Below are positions 18,016 through 27,490 of a stretch of DNA of 64,000 bases, in pieces. Location of the stretch: contig JABFQO010000010.1 in the NCBI GenBank assembly GCA_019685575.1, forward strand, positions 1 to 64,000. Direction: 5' to 3'. The notes below the pieces were generated by a model. The model saw only the letters and a list, made by a program, of their open reading frames with translations, was not told the DNA's origin and did no database searches. Both the position numbers and the translations under genes were made by a program. Numbering within the stretch: the first letter of the stretch is position 1; each line of letters opens with the position of its first letter. The stretch is from Candidatus Bathyarchaeota archaeon A05DMB-4 (GTDB lineage Archaea > Thermoproteota > Bathyarchaeia > Bathyarchaeales > SOJC01).

Positions 18016-18878
18016 GATATAAAGATAAATGCAATCTAGCTGGTAAGGAAGTGCGAAGAATCACTGAGTTAAAATTTGTTGATGTACATATCCACTTAAC
18101 TGACCCGGAATACGCTGGTACAGTGGATAAGTTAATCGAAGACGCAATTCAGTCGAATGTTGTCGCCTTAATCTCAAATTCCATGAACCTCGAAACCAGC
18201 ATGCAAAACCTGAAACTTGCACAAAAACATCGAGGACTTGTTTATGCCGCGTTGGGAATCCATCCTTGGAATGTTAGCGAGTTGGCATCGAACGAACTAG
18301 AAGAAACAGTCAAACTAATCCTCGATAATGCAAAAGACGAAAAAACCATAGCGATAGGCGAGATAGGATTGGATCCGAAGTACTTGGAAAAAGTCAAAAA
18401 CAAAACTGAACTACAGGGGCTTCAGCATAAGGTTTTTCATGAAATGCTTAAAACTGCGGAGAAAACTTCTTTGCCAGTCATTATACATTCGCGGGGGGCA
18501 ACCATGCAGATAGTGGATATTCTTCCTTCGTATAATGTGAAACGAGTTATGCTACACTGGTTTAGTCAACCTCTAGAACTACTTCCAGAAATCATTAGTC
18601 GCGGCTACTACATAACCGAGGGCCCACCAGTTGCCTACTCAAAGAGTACACAAGAAATCATAAGAAGAACCCCACTGGCTAATCTGCTTACAGAAACAGA
18701 CGGCCCAGTACGCTATTTGGGAAAGCCTTTCAAAGGCAAAACTACCACTCCCGCGTTTATCCCAGCGATCATAGACTTTGTGGCAGAGTTGAAAAACTTG
18801 AAAAAAGACGAAACCGCACACCAAATATACCAAAACGCCATCGACTTCTTCGCACCAAAACTTAACCCTAAACAATAA
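18006..18878 (+). CDS. TatD-family metal-dependent hydrolase
   Basis: 290 aa as drawn. The amidohydrolase/TatD features are FVDVHIHL, GIHPWN, IGEIGLD, VIIHSRGA, MLHWFSQP and TETDGP. Homologs are DNases or related hydrolases. The start is uncertain: GTG 18006 overlaps the previous gene, while GTG 18051 would remove 15 residues and begin closer to the conserved HIH motif. Translation coupled to the radical SAM gene is likely. Confidence 0.85.
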   Translation: MQLRYKDKCNLAGKEVRRITELKFVDVHIHLTDPEYAGTVDKLIEDAIQSNVVALISNSMNLETSMQNLKLAQKHRGLVYAALGIHPWNVSELASNELEETVKLILDNAKDEKTIAIGEIGLDPKYLEKVKNKTELQGLQHKVFHEMLKTAEKTSLPVIIHSRGATMQIVDILPSYNVKRVMLHWFSQPLELLPEIISRGYYITEGPPVAYSKSTQEIIRRTPLANLLTETDGPVRYLGKPFKGKTTTPAFIPAIIDFVAELKNLKKDETAHQIYQNAIDFFAPKLNPKQ

Positions 18879-18988
18879 AAACACGCCTCCCCCAACCACA
18901 AGCAATAAAAGGCAGTTAAAGGATGCAGAATACACCATCCTAAAGGTTACAATCAAGCACACGGTTGATATGAAGGAGAATAACGGGC

Positions 18989-19240
18989 TTGGGAAAAGTA
19001 CGACCTGAACAAGTAAAAAAGATAGCCAGAGAATTAGTTAGACGTTACCCCGATTACTTCAGCACAAATTTTGAGGAAAACAAAAAAACCATTTCACGTC
19101 TTGCCCGCATTTATTCGCCCAGAATGAAGAATAGAATAGCAGGCTACGTCACACGTTTGATAGTCATAGCCAAACACGCTGAAGCCACAGAAACCGGACT
19201 AGCAGAGGAAGCACATATTTCTGAAGAAGAGGCTGAATAA
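18989..19240 (+). CDS. rps17e: Small ribosomal subunit protein eS17
   Basis: 83 aa, TTG start. The sequence GKVRPEQVKKIARELVRRYP and the NRIAGYVTRL segment identify archaeal/eukaryotic S17e. The acidic C-terminal tail (EEAHISEEEAE) is a small extension. Confidence 0.95.
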   Translation: MGKVRPEQVKKIARELVRRYPDYFSTNFEENKKTISRLARIYSPRMKNRIAGYVTRLIVIAKHAEATETGLAEEAHISEEEAE

Positions 19241-19293
19241 CATTTTTAAAAGTCTTCTCAACTATTCATAACAAAGCAGAGGCGTACTGAAAA

Positions 19294-19677
19294 TTGGTTA
19301 TGATTGATGGCTACAGAAAAGGGTGGGCATTACGTTATTTACGCGAAGCCAAAGCAGAACTAACCGCGGCGCAAAAGATGCCGTACATGGCGCCAGGCTT
19401 AATAGTTGAGGCCATGAGGAAAGCACAGGTAGCCATCTACTATAGTTTAGGCGAACCGGCGTTCATCGAAGGTATCGTGCACCAGACGCTGGGAAAGAAG
19501 CAAGCCATTAATGACCCCGTGCTGCGGTGTCTTGTTGAAATCGAACGCTCGATACAACAAATCTCGCAAACCGAGGATGTTGAGGTGAAAAAAGCCATCA
19601 AACACGTAGACGGCCTCGTCCAAATCGCGGAAGAAATAATCGAATTGTTTACAGGAGAAAAAGACGGGCATGGCTAG
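19294..19677 (+). CDS. Small helical protein, HEPN-like
   Basis: 127 aa, all-helical. YLREAKAELTAAQKM followed by EAMRKAQVAIYYSLG resembles the paired helices of HEPN-domain proteins, but no clear RxxxxH catalytic motif is seen, so the nuclease function is not supported. A TATA-like ATTTTTAAAAG at 19242-19253 precedes it. TTG 19294 or ATG 19300 could start it. Confidence 0.65.
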   Translation: MVMIDGYRKGWALRYLREAKAELTAAQKMPYMAPGLIVEAMRKAQVAIYYSLGEPAFIEGIVHQTLGKKQAINDPVLRCLVEIERSIQQISQTEDVEVKKAIKHVDGLVQIAEEIIELFTGEKDGHG

Positions 19678-19706
19678 GTTTTCGTAAAAAAATAAATGTG
19701 TAGGAG

Positions 19707-20879
19707 CTATAGTTTTTCTACAGCTTCTCGTATGCGGTTAAGAGCCGCTTTTATGTTTTCAATCGAGTTTGCGAACGATAGTCTTAAGTGGCCTTCGCCG
19801 TATGCGCCGAACGCCGTGCCTGATAGAGTAGCGACACCCGCTGTGTTGAGTAGGTAATCCGAAAGTTCCTTGCCTTTTTTGCCTGTCTTTTTTATGTTGG
19901 GAAACACATAAAATGCGCCGTGGGGCTTTTTGCAGCTAAAGCCTTTGATTTTGTTCAAGCCGTCGACTATTACTTCACGGCGTCGTTTGAATTCAGCGAC
20001 CATTTTTTCAGCTTCGTCTTGTGGTCCCCGCAAGGCTTCGATGCCCGCCATCTGCGTAAAAGCCGAGGTGCACGAATTAGAGTTAATCATTAGTTGTGTG
20101 ACCTTTTGCGCAAGGTCTTTTTGCATGACCCCATAGCCTAGTCGCCAGCCAGTCATAGCGTAAGTTTTGGAGAAGCCGTCGAGGATTATGGTTTTTTCCT
20201 TCATTCCTGGGAACGAGGCGAGACTGTAGTGCGTGCCTTCATAGATTATGCGACTGTAGATTTCGTCAGAAAGCACCAGTATATCATCGCGTGAAGCTAT
20301 GCTGTCGGCGATAATTTTCAAGTCGTCCTTCGTGAGCACTCCGCCAGTCGGGTTTTCGGGAGAGTTGATAATTATCATCTTAGTCTTTTTTGTAATCTTA
20401 CTCTTAATGTATTCAGGGTCAGCTCTGAAATCATTTTCTTCCAAAAGAGGAATTGGAATGGTTTTGGCGCCAACGAAATTTGCAACGGATTCGTACATGG
20501 GAAAACCGGGATTTACGTAAAGGACTTCTTCGCCTGGGTCTACGTAGGCCAGTATACTGAAGAAGATGATGGGTTTTGCGCCTGGAGTAACGACGACTTC
20601 GTCAGGGGTTACGTCAATCTTTCTAGTCTTGCTAACGTATTCCGCAATGGCTTCGCGGAATTCAGGGATGCCCGCAGCTGGCGTATAATGCGTGTAGCCC
20701 GCGTTCATCGCTTTTACGGCAGCGTCTTTTATGTTTCGTGGCGTGTCAAAGTCGGGTTCGCCAATTTCCAAGTGAATTATGTGCTTGCCTTGTTTTTCTA
20801 GGGCTTTTGCCTTTGCGAGTACTTCAAACGCGGTTTCGGTGCCGAGATTTTCCATTCTTTTCGCGAAAGAGAGAACCAA
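19707..20879 (-). CDS. aspC: Aspartate aminotransferase-like PLP enzyme (fold type I)
   Basis: 390 aa class I/II aminotransferase. EIGEPDFDTP (substrate loop), NSPENPTGG, SDEIYSRI and the PLP lysine in DGFSKTYAMTGWRLGYG are all present; the arginine for the substrate carboxylate is in GHLRLSFA. TTG 20879 follows AGGTGAT. The amino acid specificity cannot be fixed from sequence. Confidence 0.92.
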   Translation of the reverse strand: MVLSFAKRMENLGTETAFEVLAKAKALEKQGKHIIHLEIGEPDFDTPRNIKDAAVKAMNAGYTHYTPAAGIPEFREAIAEYVSKTRKIDVTPDEVVVTPGAKPIIFFSILAYVDPGEEVLYVNPGFPMYESVANFVGAKTIPIPLLEENDFRADPEYIKSKITKKTKMIIINSPENPTGGVLTKDDLKIIADSIASRDDILVLSDEIYSRIIYEGTHYSLASFPGMKEKTIILDGFSKTYAMTGWRLGYGVMQKDLAQKVTQLMINSNSCTSAFTQMAGIEALRGPQDEAEKMVAEFKRRREVIVDGLNKIKGFSCKKPHGAFYVFPNIKKTGKKGKELSDYLLNTAGVATLSGTAFGAYGEGHLRLSFANSIENIKAALNRIREAVEKL

Positions 20880-21131
20880 CTAACATCACCTAAACTTGAA
20901 ATGGAAAGTAGAGTGAGGCAATGGAAGTATTTAACGATTACCCGTCAATTGAGCGTGTATTTGGTTTTATTAAAGCAAAAATTTGCTGATGAGAAGTATG
21001 ACCGATAGCAAGCTGTAGGTTTGTGTGACCAGCATGATCTATTCTTGGTTGTGGGTTGACAATGCTACAATGTCTTGTACCGTGAGATTAGAGTTGTCGG
21101 CGGACGCGTATTTCTTTGAAAAAGACCAGCG

Positions 21132-21289
21132 TCACATATTTCTTAGGACAAAAATGACTGCGACTGTTAAGATGAGTAAAATCTGTTTAGTACTGATTGG
21201 GGGTTCAAAAGTCGCCTTAAAGAATCAAGCCCGAAAAGAACACCGCCTATGCTAAGCGCCACGCCGAACCATTTTAGAGTTTTGAACAT
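21132..21289 (-). pseudogene. Possible frameshifted small two-helix membrane protein
   Basis: In the 485-base gap 20880-21364, the minus strand from ATG 21289 reads MFKTLKWFGVALSIGGVLFG and stays open for 40 codons to 21167. In the +1 frame the same stretch continues as QILLILTVAVIFVLRNM to a stop at 21132. Together they would make a two-segment membrane protein broken by one shift. It could also be a 40-aa intact protein, or chance. Nothing convincing is seen in the rest of the gap (20880-21130). Confidence 0.3.
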
Positions 21290-21364
21290 TATCGAGCCAA
21301 CTTTTAGCCCAAAGATGCTCCGCTAGGCTAAAAATGTATCGTGACCAGAAAAAATAAGAAGTTC

Positions 21365-22357
21365 TTAAAGTGGTCTTACTTTCATAACGTCTGGGTTAAC
21401 TAGGTTGGGTGGTTTCTTTTTCTGGAAAAAGGCTATGAGGTTGTCTGCAACCATTTCTGCCATTTGTGACCGTGTTTCGTAGCTGGCGCTTGAAATGTGT
21501 GGCGCAACCACTACGTTGTCCAGCTTAAGCAGCGGGTTATCCGTGGGTGTTGGTTCTTGCTCAAATACGTCTAAGCCTGCGCCTGCAATCCAGCCTTCTT
21601 TTAATGCTTTGTACAGTGCTTTCTCGTCTACTACGGGTCCGCGTGCGTTGTTAATTAAATAGGCTGTTTTCTTCATCAGTCTAAGTTTTTCTTCATTGAT
21701 TAAATGAAAAGTTTCCTTCATTAAAGGCACGTGCAAGCAAACAAAATCCGACTCTCGCAGAAGCGTATCCAAATCCACTTTTTTTGCGCCAAAGTCTCGT
21801 TCGATTTCAGGTCTTGGAATGACGTCGTAATAGAGAATCTTCATGCTGAATCCAGTCGCTCGCTTGGCCACAGCGTATCCAATCCTTCCAGCGCCGACGA
21901 CGCCGATTGTTGCGCTCCATATGTCTCTGCCCTGTAGCATTTCTGGATGCCATGCGACCTTCCATTTGCCTGTTCGCACGTACTTGTCGGCTTCAACCAC
22001 TCGTCTTGCAACTGCCATGAGAAGCGCCCAAGCAAAATCCGCGGTCGTGTCGGTTAAAACTTCGGGCGTGTTTGTCACGTAAATGCCTCGTTTAGTGGCT
22101 TCCTTGACGTCGATGTTGTCAAAGCCCACGGCTATCTGTGAAATAATTTTCAATTTTGGGCCTGCATCAAAAACTTCAGAGTCAATCTTGTCTGATAGAA
22201 GCGAAACTAATGCGTCCGCGTCTTTAACCTTCTCGATGATAATCTTCTTAGGCGGTGGCGCATATTCGGGCCAAACCTCCGTGTCAAAATACTGTTTAAT
22301 CTTGTTTAAGCCTCGGTCGGGAATCTCGCGTGTAATGTAAACTTTCGGTTTTGGCAT
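21365..22357 (-). CDS. gyaR: D-isomer-specific 2-hydroxyacid dehydrogenase (glyoxylate/hydroxypyruvate reductase)
   Basis: 330 aa from ATG 22357; an earlier in-frame start lacks homology. NAD-binding GVVGAGRIGYAVAKRA (Rossmann GxGxxG), catalytic Arg in NNARGPVVDE, Glu in FEQEPTP and His in APHISSAS. It interconverts glyoxylate/glycolate or hydroxypyruvate/glycerate. The divergent neighbour is glycerate kinase, which supports hydroxypyruvate/glycerate metabolism. Confidence 0.92.
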   Translation of the reverse strand: MPKPKVYITREIPDRGLNKIKQYFDTEVWPEYAPPPKKIIIEKVKDADALVSLLSDKIDSEVFDAGPKLKIISQIAVGFDNIDVKEATKRGIYVTNTPEVLTDTTADFAWALLMAVARRVVEADKYVRTGKWKVAWHPEMLQGRDIWSATIGVVGAGRIGYAVAKRATGFSMKILYYDVIPRPEIERDFGAKKVDLDTLLRESDFVCLHVPLMKETFHLINEEKLRLMKKTAYLINNARGPVVDEKALYKALKEGWIAGAGLDVFEQEPTPTDNPLLKLDNVVVAPHISSASYETRSQMAEMVADNLIAFFQKKKPPNLVNPDVMKVRPL

Positions 22358-22459
22358 GGCTTGTTCACACTGTTCTGTTTTGGTGGAATTCTTTATTAGC
22401 ATACCGTCTGCTTATTACGTTTACGCAGAACTTTAACCACGTGCAACGTGGAAGTAAAT

Positions 22460-23836
22460 ATGATTCGCATAAAGAACAAACAAGAACTCGTCAAAAACGG
22501 TCGAACACCGCAGAACCAAAAAGCCCGCGCCTTGGCGTTAAACAGCCTCGAAAACGCGATAAACGCGGTTGACCCGAGAAAGATAATAGAATCCAGACTT
22601 TCCCTCAAAAATAACGTGCTAAAGATAAACGGACATTCTTTCGACTTGGAGAAATTTAAACACGTCTATGTTGTGGGCGGTGGCAAAGCAAGCGGCACCA
22701 TGGCGGAAGCACTGGAAAGAATCTTAGATGCCCGAATCACGGACAGCCTTGTTAATGTCCCACAAGGCTCCAAAAACAAAACAAGAATCATAAAACTCCA
22801 CACCGCCAGCCACCCAATCCCCGACGAGTCAGGCGTGAAAGGAACACGACTGATGATTGAGATTGCAGAAAAAGCCGAAGAAGATGACTTGGTTATATGC
22901 TTGATTTCAGGGGGCGGCTCGAGTCTCATGCCCCTCCCTCGGGGAGACATTTCCATAGCCGACAAACGCAGAGTCACCGATGCTTTGCTCAAATGTGGCG
23001 CAACGATAAACGAGATAAACACCGTAAGGAAGCACATTTCTGACTTCAAAGGCGGATGGCTGGCGAAAAGAGCCTACCCTGCTACTATTCTTAACCTGGT
23101 GTTGTCCGATGTGCTGGGTGACCCCTTGGACTCTATTGCCTCTGGTCCAACAGTGCCTGATTCGACAACGTTCAAAGATGCGGTTTATGTTTTGAAAAAA
23201 TACCGCTTGTGGGAGACGACTCCGGCGTCGGTGAAGAAAGTTTTGATGGAAGGCGAAAAAGGAGCGATACCCGAAACTCCCAAAGCAGACGACGAGGCGT
23301 TCAAGAAGGTTTACAACGTTATCGTAGGAAACTGCAGCACTGCAACTACAGCAGCGTACGAAACATTAAGATCCTCAGGGTTAAATGCGGTTTTGCTGAC
23401 ATCGGTTTTAGAAGGAGAAGCAAAAGAAGCAGGCGCGATTTTTTCCTCCATAGCCCGAGAAATAGTCGCGTCAGGTAATCCTGTGCCGAAGCCTGCGGCG
23501 GTAGTAGTTGGCGGCGAAACAACGGTGCATGTCACGGGGAAGGGAAAAGGTGGCAGGAATCAGGAAATTGCTTTGGCGGCAGCGTTGCGGCTTAAGGGTT
23601 TGGATGGTGTAGTAGTGGCTTCGTTAAGTACAGATGGCGTTGATGGACCAACCGATGCTGCTGGCGCTATAGTGGATGGTAAAACTTTGTTGCGTGCTGG
23701 GAAGATGAACTTGAACGCTGAGAAGTTTTTGGCTGAAAATGATTCCTACAATTTTTTCTCAAAAATCAATGACCTCATATTTACGGGTCCAACAGGTACG
23801 AACGTTAACGACATTTCAGTAATCGTGGTGCTGTGA
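22460..23836 (+). CDS. gck: Glycerate 2-kinase (MOFRL family)
   Basis: 458 aa. The N-terminal GckA domain has VVGGGKASGTMAEA and LISGGGSSLMPLP; the C-terminal MOFRL domain has VVGGETTVHVTGKGKGGRNQ and STDGVDGPTDAAGA. It phosphorylates glycerate to 2-phosphoglycerate. GGAAG precedes ATG 22460. It is divergent from gyaR and overlaps the next gene by one base (TGATG). Confidence 0.93.
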   Translation: MIRIKNKQELVKNGRTPQNQKARALALNSLENAINAVDPRKIIESRLSLKNNVLKINGHSFDLEKFKHVYVVGGGKASGTMAEALERILDARITDSLVNVPQGSKNKTRIIKLHTASHPIPDESGVKGTRLMIEIAEKAEEDDLVICLISGGGSSLMPLPRGDISIADKRRVTDALLKCGATINEINTVRKHISDFKGGWLAKRAYPATILNLVLSDVLGDPLDSIASGPTVPDSTTFKDAVYVLKKYRLWETTPASVKKVLMEGEKGAIPETPKADDEAFKKVYNVIVGNCSTATTAAYETLRSSGLNAVLLTSVLEGEAKEAGAIFSSIAREIVASGNPVPKPAAVVVGGETTVHVTGKGKGGRNQEIALAAALRLKGLDGVVVASLSTDGVDGPTDAAGAIVDGKTLLRAGKMNLNAEKFLAENDSYNFFSKINDLIFTGPTGTNVNDISVIVVL

Positions 23837-24132
23837 TGCCAAAAGAAGTCCACATAACGGTGGAGTTCGTCGGAGTCCTTCACGAAATTTTCAAGAAAAA
23901 ACAAACAAGCCTAAAGTTTACGCAACCACCCACGGTAAACGAGATCATAGTAAAACTCGCGAAAACATCACCCATCGCAAACCGCAATTTACTCGACACA
24001 GAACCAAACCAACTTCATCCCGCCCTACTAATCCTAGTCAACGGCAAAGAAATAAGCGCGCTGAATGGAACGAAGACTCGGCTAAAAGATAGGGATAAGA
24101 TCGTCTTGATCTCAGTCTCCCACGGCGGATGA
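23836..24132 (+). CDS. MoaD/ThiS-like ubiquitin-fold protein ending in Gly-Gly
   Basis: 98 aa beta-grasp protein ending in SHGG, the diglycine tail adenylated by E1-like enzymes. It can act as a sulfur carrier for molybdopterin or as a small archaeal modifier (SAMP). The start ATG overlaps the gck stop. The tandem moeA genes 8 kb upstream favour a role in molybdopterin synthesis, but protein modification cannot be excluded. Confidence 0.88.
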   Translation: MPKEVHITVEFVGVLHEIFKKKQTSLKFTQPPTVNEIIVKLAKTSPIANRNLLDTEPNQLHPALLILVNGKEISALNGTKTRLKDRDKIVLISVSHGG

Positions 24133-24183
24133 AGGCATACTTATTATTTAACCATATAGTTATCTTCAAGTTTGGTGTCGACG

Positions 24184-24966
24184 ATGCAAGTGTTTGCGCT
24201 AAAAACGCCTCAGATTAAACCACGAGACGATTTGGTAGGAACAATTCTCGTGGCTATGAAAAAGCAAGGTCTGGAGTTTTTGGACGACGATATCGTGGCT
24301 TTCTCTTCAAAAATTGTCTCTTTTGCCGAGGGGCGACTAGCTAAATTAGATGAAAGCAAGCCTTCAGAAAAAGCAAAGCGTTTAGCCAAAAAATATGCAT
24401 TAGCGCCCGCCTTCGCCGAACTCGTCCTCCAAGAAGCAGACCACATAGTGGGCGGAGTAAAGAAAGCAGTTCTAACACTAAACAACGGCGTTTTCACTAT
24501 AAACGCAGGAATTGACAACAAAAACGCTCCCAAAGGCTACGCAGTGTTATGGCCGAAAAACCCACAGCAAAGCGCAGAACGCATCCGAAAAGAAATTGCT
24601 CGGCGGGTAGGAAAACGGGTCGGAGTTTTGATTGTTGATAGCACCGTGGAGCCTTTACGTTGGGGCACGCGAGGACTCGCCATAGGGGTTGCAGGATTCG
24701 AGCCAGTTAAAGATTATAGGCGGCGACGCGACCTTTTCGGAAAAGAAATAATCATAACTCTCCACGCAGTCGCAGACGATTTGGCTTCTGCAGCACATTT
24801 AATGATGAGCGAAGCTGATGAACACACGCCAGTGACGATTATACGCGAGGCACCAGTAACATTTATGAACAGGATTAATGCGGAAACCATGAAAATCGCG
24901 TTCAAGGATTGCATTTATATGGGTGCGTTCAGGCCAAAACTCGTTAACAAAAAGAAGAGAGTTTAG
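24184..24966 (+). CDS. cofE: Coenzyme F420:L-glutamate ligase
   Basis: 260 aa from ATG 24184 after GGTG; a TATTATTTAAC near 24143 is the probable TATA. CofE adds glutamates to F420-0 using GTP. Matching segments are DDDIVAFSSKIVSFAEGR, VGVLIVDSTVEPLRWGTRG (metal-binding Asp) and AVADDLASAAHLMM. It implies the cell makes F420, which suits the flavodiiron protein at 9733. Confidence 0.93.
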   Translation: MQVFALKTPQIKPRDDLVGTILVAMKKQGLEFLDDDIVAFSSKIVSFAEGRLAKLDESKPSEKAKRLAKKYALAPAFAELVLQEADHIVGGVKKAVLTLNNGVFTINAGIDNKNAPKGYAVLWPKNPQQSAERIRKEIARRVGKRVGVLIVDSTVEPLRWGTRGLAIGVAGFEPVKDYRRRRDLFGKEIIITLHAVADDLASAAHLMMSEADEHTPVTIIREAPVTFMNRINAETMKIAFKDCIYMGAFRPKLVNKKKRV

Positions 24967-24972
24967 TCGTTT

Positions 24973-25674
24973 TTACCATTTTTTCAGCGGTTTCATCAAG
25001 CCAGTAGCCAGAACCGTTGCTACAGCCGCTATCGTCAACCGTTCAAACGGGTAAACAAGACTGATGCTTTGCCAGACGCCTACCCAAGTTTCAACGTTAG
25101 AGATTAAGAAGGGCCATGAAAGCATCTCGAACAGCAACGAACCCACCACGTGCGCAAACATCGTTGCAGTAAAGACTGTTACACCGACGCCGAACATTAG
25201 CTTGCGGGAAGGCGACGACCGATTCCGCATGTAGACAATGGCTTTGGATTGCAACGGCGACGCAAGGACGAATAAACCGACGATTTGAAGCCAGAGCAGA
25301 TTCGGGTAAAGCCAAGCTGGACCTATCGTCGGGTACAGAGCTAGTAGAGAAAGAAAAGTTACATACGTTAGTGTGGCCAATGCTTGTTCTCGATTGTAGA
25401 GGGCGCTTGCGAGGAAAGCCGCTGCGATGCCCGCGCCGTAGCTGAACGGGCTGAAGTAGCCGAACGATAAGCCGACTGCGCCGCCTAAAATTACGGCAAG
25501 TACACTGAGGTATGGGGCAAGGATGAGACCGATTATTGGTGCCAAAATTGCAGAGGCTGTAATAGCCTTTCCCGAGGCGCCGATTAGCGGGAAAAGGCTC
25601 CATGAACAAAAAATCGCGTACAAAGGCGCGAAAACAGCGATGAGGGCTATGTCTTTGGTGGAAAGTTTTTGCAT
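24973..25674 (-). CDS. Multi-pass membrane protein, ECF-type substrate component-like
   Basis: 233 aa with about six hydrophobic segments. The start LSTKDIALIAVFAPLYAI and the GAxGKAITASAILAPIIG stretch resemble S components of energy-coupling-factor vitamin transporters. No ECF ATPase or T component is nearby. Convergent with cofE, six bases apart. The substrate is unknown. Confidence 0.6.
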   Translation of the reverse strand: MQKLSTKDIALIAVFAPLYAIFCSWSLFPLIGASGKAITASAILAPIIGLILAPYLSVLAVILGGAVGLSFGYFSPFSYGAGIAAAFLASALYNREQALATLTYVTFLSLLALYPTIGPAWLYPNLLWLQIVGLFVLASPLQSKAIVYMRNRSSPSRKLMFGVGVTVFTATMFAHVVGSLLFEMLSWPFLISNVETWVGVWQSISLVYPFERLTIAAVATVLATGLMKPLKKW

Positions 25675-25780
25675 TTTACGGTTTCTCCTAATGAAATTGT
25701 CAGAGATTATTTACTGTTTAAAATTTAACTACTTTGGCAAGCAAATGGTTAGGGTGCAGTGAACTTGGTGTTTTAGGGTT

Positions 25781-26893
25781 TCATGAAAGTAGGTGTATGT
25801 TGCCTATTCGTACGTTGGTTAAATGGTTTTTTGCGGTTTCGAGACATTCGTTTGCTTGTTTTCGACTTGTCGTGGGCAAATCGTTCATCACATACTGCGG
25901 ATAAAAAGCCAAAAGCGTGTAGGGGATTTCGGGGTTGATTTCCGCGATGAATTGGGCAATTTTTTCGACTTCTTCCCGGTCCACGTAGCCAGGGACCAGC
26001 AGGGTGCTTGCGGTAAGCACGGGCAACTCTGCACGTTTATCGTAGTATTTTGTGCCGATTTCCTTGAACCTTTCGATTGTGGGCTGGTTTGACGTGCCGC
26101 ACAGGGCTTGGTTCAGGTTTTCGTCCCATGTTTTAAGGTCGAATTTGATGTTTCCGCCGCTTTTGAGTGCCAGTGTGGCGGCTTGGTCGGCTAACTGGGG
26201 GTTCATATAACCGTTGGTTTCCCAGCATACGCGTAGGATTCGTTTATTTTCCTCAGCCTTTTTTACGGCTAGTTGGCTGGTCTTGAGGGCGTGGGGCATT
26301 TGGGTGGACGGGTCGCCGCCGAAATAGCAAATGCAAGACGTTTTTTCGTCCACTTTTTCTGCTAATTCTTGTGCACTTACAATGGGTTGTAATCGTGCGG
26401 CGTGTTTGCGGTAGTGCCAATTTTGGCAGAAGAGACAGTCGAGGCTACAGCTTCCATAGAAAACGGCGAGATTGTAGTAGCCTGTTTCGACGTGTGCAGT
26501 GTACGCGTATTTTGGATATCCGGCACCTGTGCAGCCTGGGCAGAACCACCATGCGACGCAGTTTGTTGGAAGGCTGTCGTAATACCATGACAAAATGCCT
26601 TTTTCGGGGGTTCCGGCGTGACGTACAAGTTTGCTTTCCTTGTTCTCGACGAGTCCGCAGTAGCCTTTTTTGCCAATGCCTATTTTGCAGTTGTTGGCGC
26701 AAACTCCGCAGAAAAGCCCGTTCTCGTCGTTGGGTGGTGTTGGTGGAAGATTAAAGCGTACGCGGGTTTTTGTGTGGATTTGGTTGGCCATTTGTAGCGC
26801 TTGTTCTGGGCGGGTTCGTATGCAGTTTAGGCAGATGCCGAGGTTATGGCCAATTAAAGGATGGTTAACATGGCAGATTTGGCATTTTCCCAT
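25781..26893 (-). CDS. Radical SAM protein, pyruvate-formate-lyase-activating-enzyme-like
   Basis: 370 aa. An N-terminal Cys-rich segment (CQIC, CLNC, CGVCANNC, CPGC) is followed by the SAM cluster motif CSLDCLFC at about 150-157 and FGGDPS. The family is related to activases (AmmeMemoRadiSam/PflA-like); the extra cysteines may hold a second cluster or zinc. The substrate is unknown. ATG 26893 is taken; an upstream GTG at 26902 is in frame. Confidence 0.85.
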   Translation of the reverse strand: MGKCQICHVNHPLIGHNLGICLNCIRTRPEQALQMANQIHTKTRVRFNLPPTPPNDENGLFCGVCANNCKIGIGKKGYCGLVENKESKLVRHAGTPEKGILSWYYDSLPTNCVAWWFCPGCTGAGYPKYAYTAHVETGYYNLAVFYGSCSLDCLFCQNWHYRKHAARLQPIVSAQELAEKVDEKTSCICYFGGDPSTQMPHALKTSQLAVKKAEENKRILRVCWETNGYMNPQLADQAATLALKSGGNIKFDLKTWDENLNQALCGTSNQPTIERFKEIGTKYYDKRAELPVLTASTLLVPGYVDREEVEKIAQFIAEINPEIPYTLLAFYPQYVMNDLPTTSRKQANECLETAKNHLTNVRIGNIHLLS

Positions 26894-26946
26894 AGTGTGC
26901 ACTAGGAGAAATTTATTGTTTAAAAGGGCTTATAGGCCGTGTGTGA

Positions 26947-27420
26947 TTAGAGTTTTTTGGTCATCATGTAAGCCGATTCGTTGTCTGCGTAATAGCCGTG
27001 CAACGTGCGTTTTATGTAGTAGCCAAGTTTTCTGTAAAGCCGTATGGCTGGAACGTTGCTCACTCGGACTTCCAAATAGCATTCTTTTGCGTGGTAAATA
27101 GTTTTCATGTTCTTTAAAGCCTCATTAAGCAACGCTTCGCCGATGCCCTTGTGTTGATGTTCGGGTAATACGGCGATGCTTATGACGTGGCCTTTTTTTC
27201 CTCCGCTTGTAAGGTTGAAGAAGTTGGTTTCGATGCGGCACATGATGTAGCCCACGATTCTGCCGTCTTCTTCGGCGACGATGAAGGTTTCTGGGAACCG
27301 ATCATGAAGGTCGATGAAGAAGTCGGGGCTGTAGTTTTCTGGAAGGCATGTTTGGTTTATGCGCATGACTTTGTCAAGGTCGCCGGGTTCGAATTGTCTG
27401 AGGTTGAAGGTGGTCTGCAT
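26947..27420 (-). CDS. rimI: GNAT N-acetyltransferase, RimI/ArdI-like
   Basis: 157 aa. The acetyl-CoA site is in VISIAVLPEHQHKGIGEALL (QxxGxG/A), followed by LEVRVSNVPAIRLYRKLGY, typical of N-terminal protein acetyltransferases. Likely an N-alpha-acetyltransferase acting on protein N-termini; the substrate is an inference. Confidence 0.88.
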   Translation of the reverse strand: MQTTFNLRQFEPGDLDKVMRINQTCLPENYSPDFFIDLHDRFPETFIVAEEDGRIVGYIMCRIETNFFNLTSGGKKGHVISIAVLPEHQHKGIGEALLNEALKNMKTIYHAKECYLEVRVSNVPAIRLYRKLGYYIKRTLHGYYADNESAYMMTKKL

Positions 27421-27490
27421 GTTTTCTTGCGCCTTGTTCTTATGATGCTTTTTAATGGGTTATGTTTAGGAAATTAAAGATTACGCAGTT

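Noticed and set aside
21025-21255. 76-aa plus-strand frame
   Set aside because: Composition is not protein-like, there is no ribosome site, and the minus strand of the same stretch is the better candidate.
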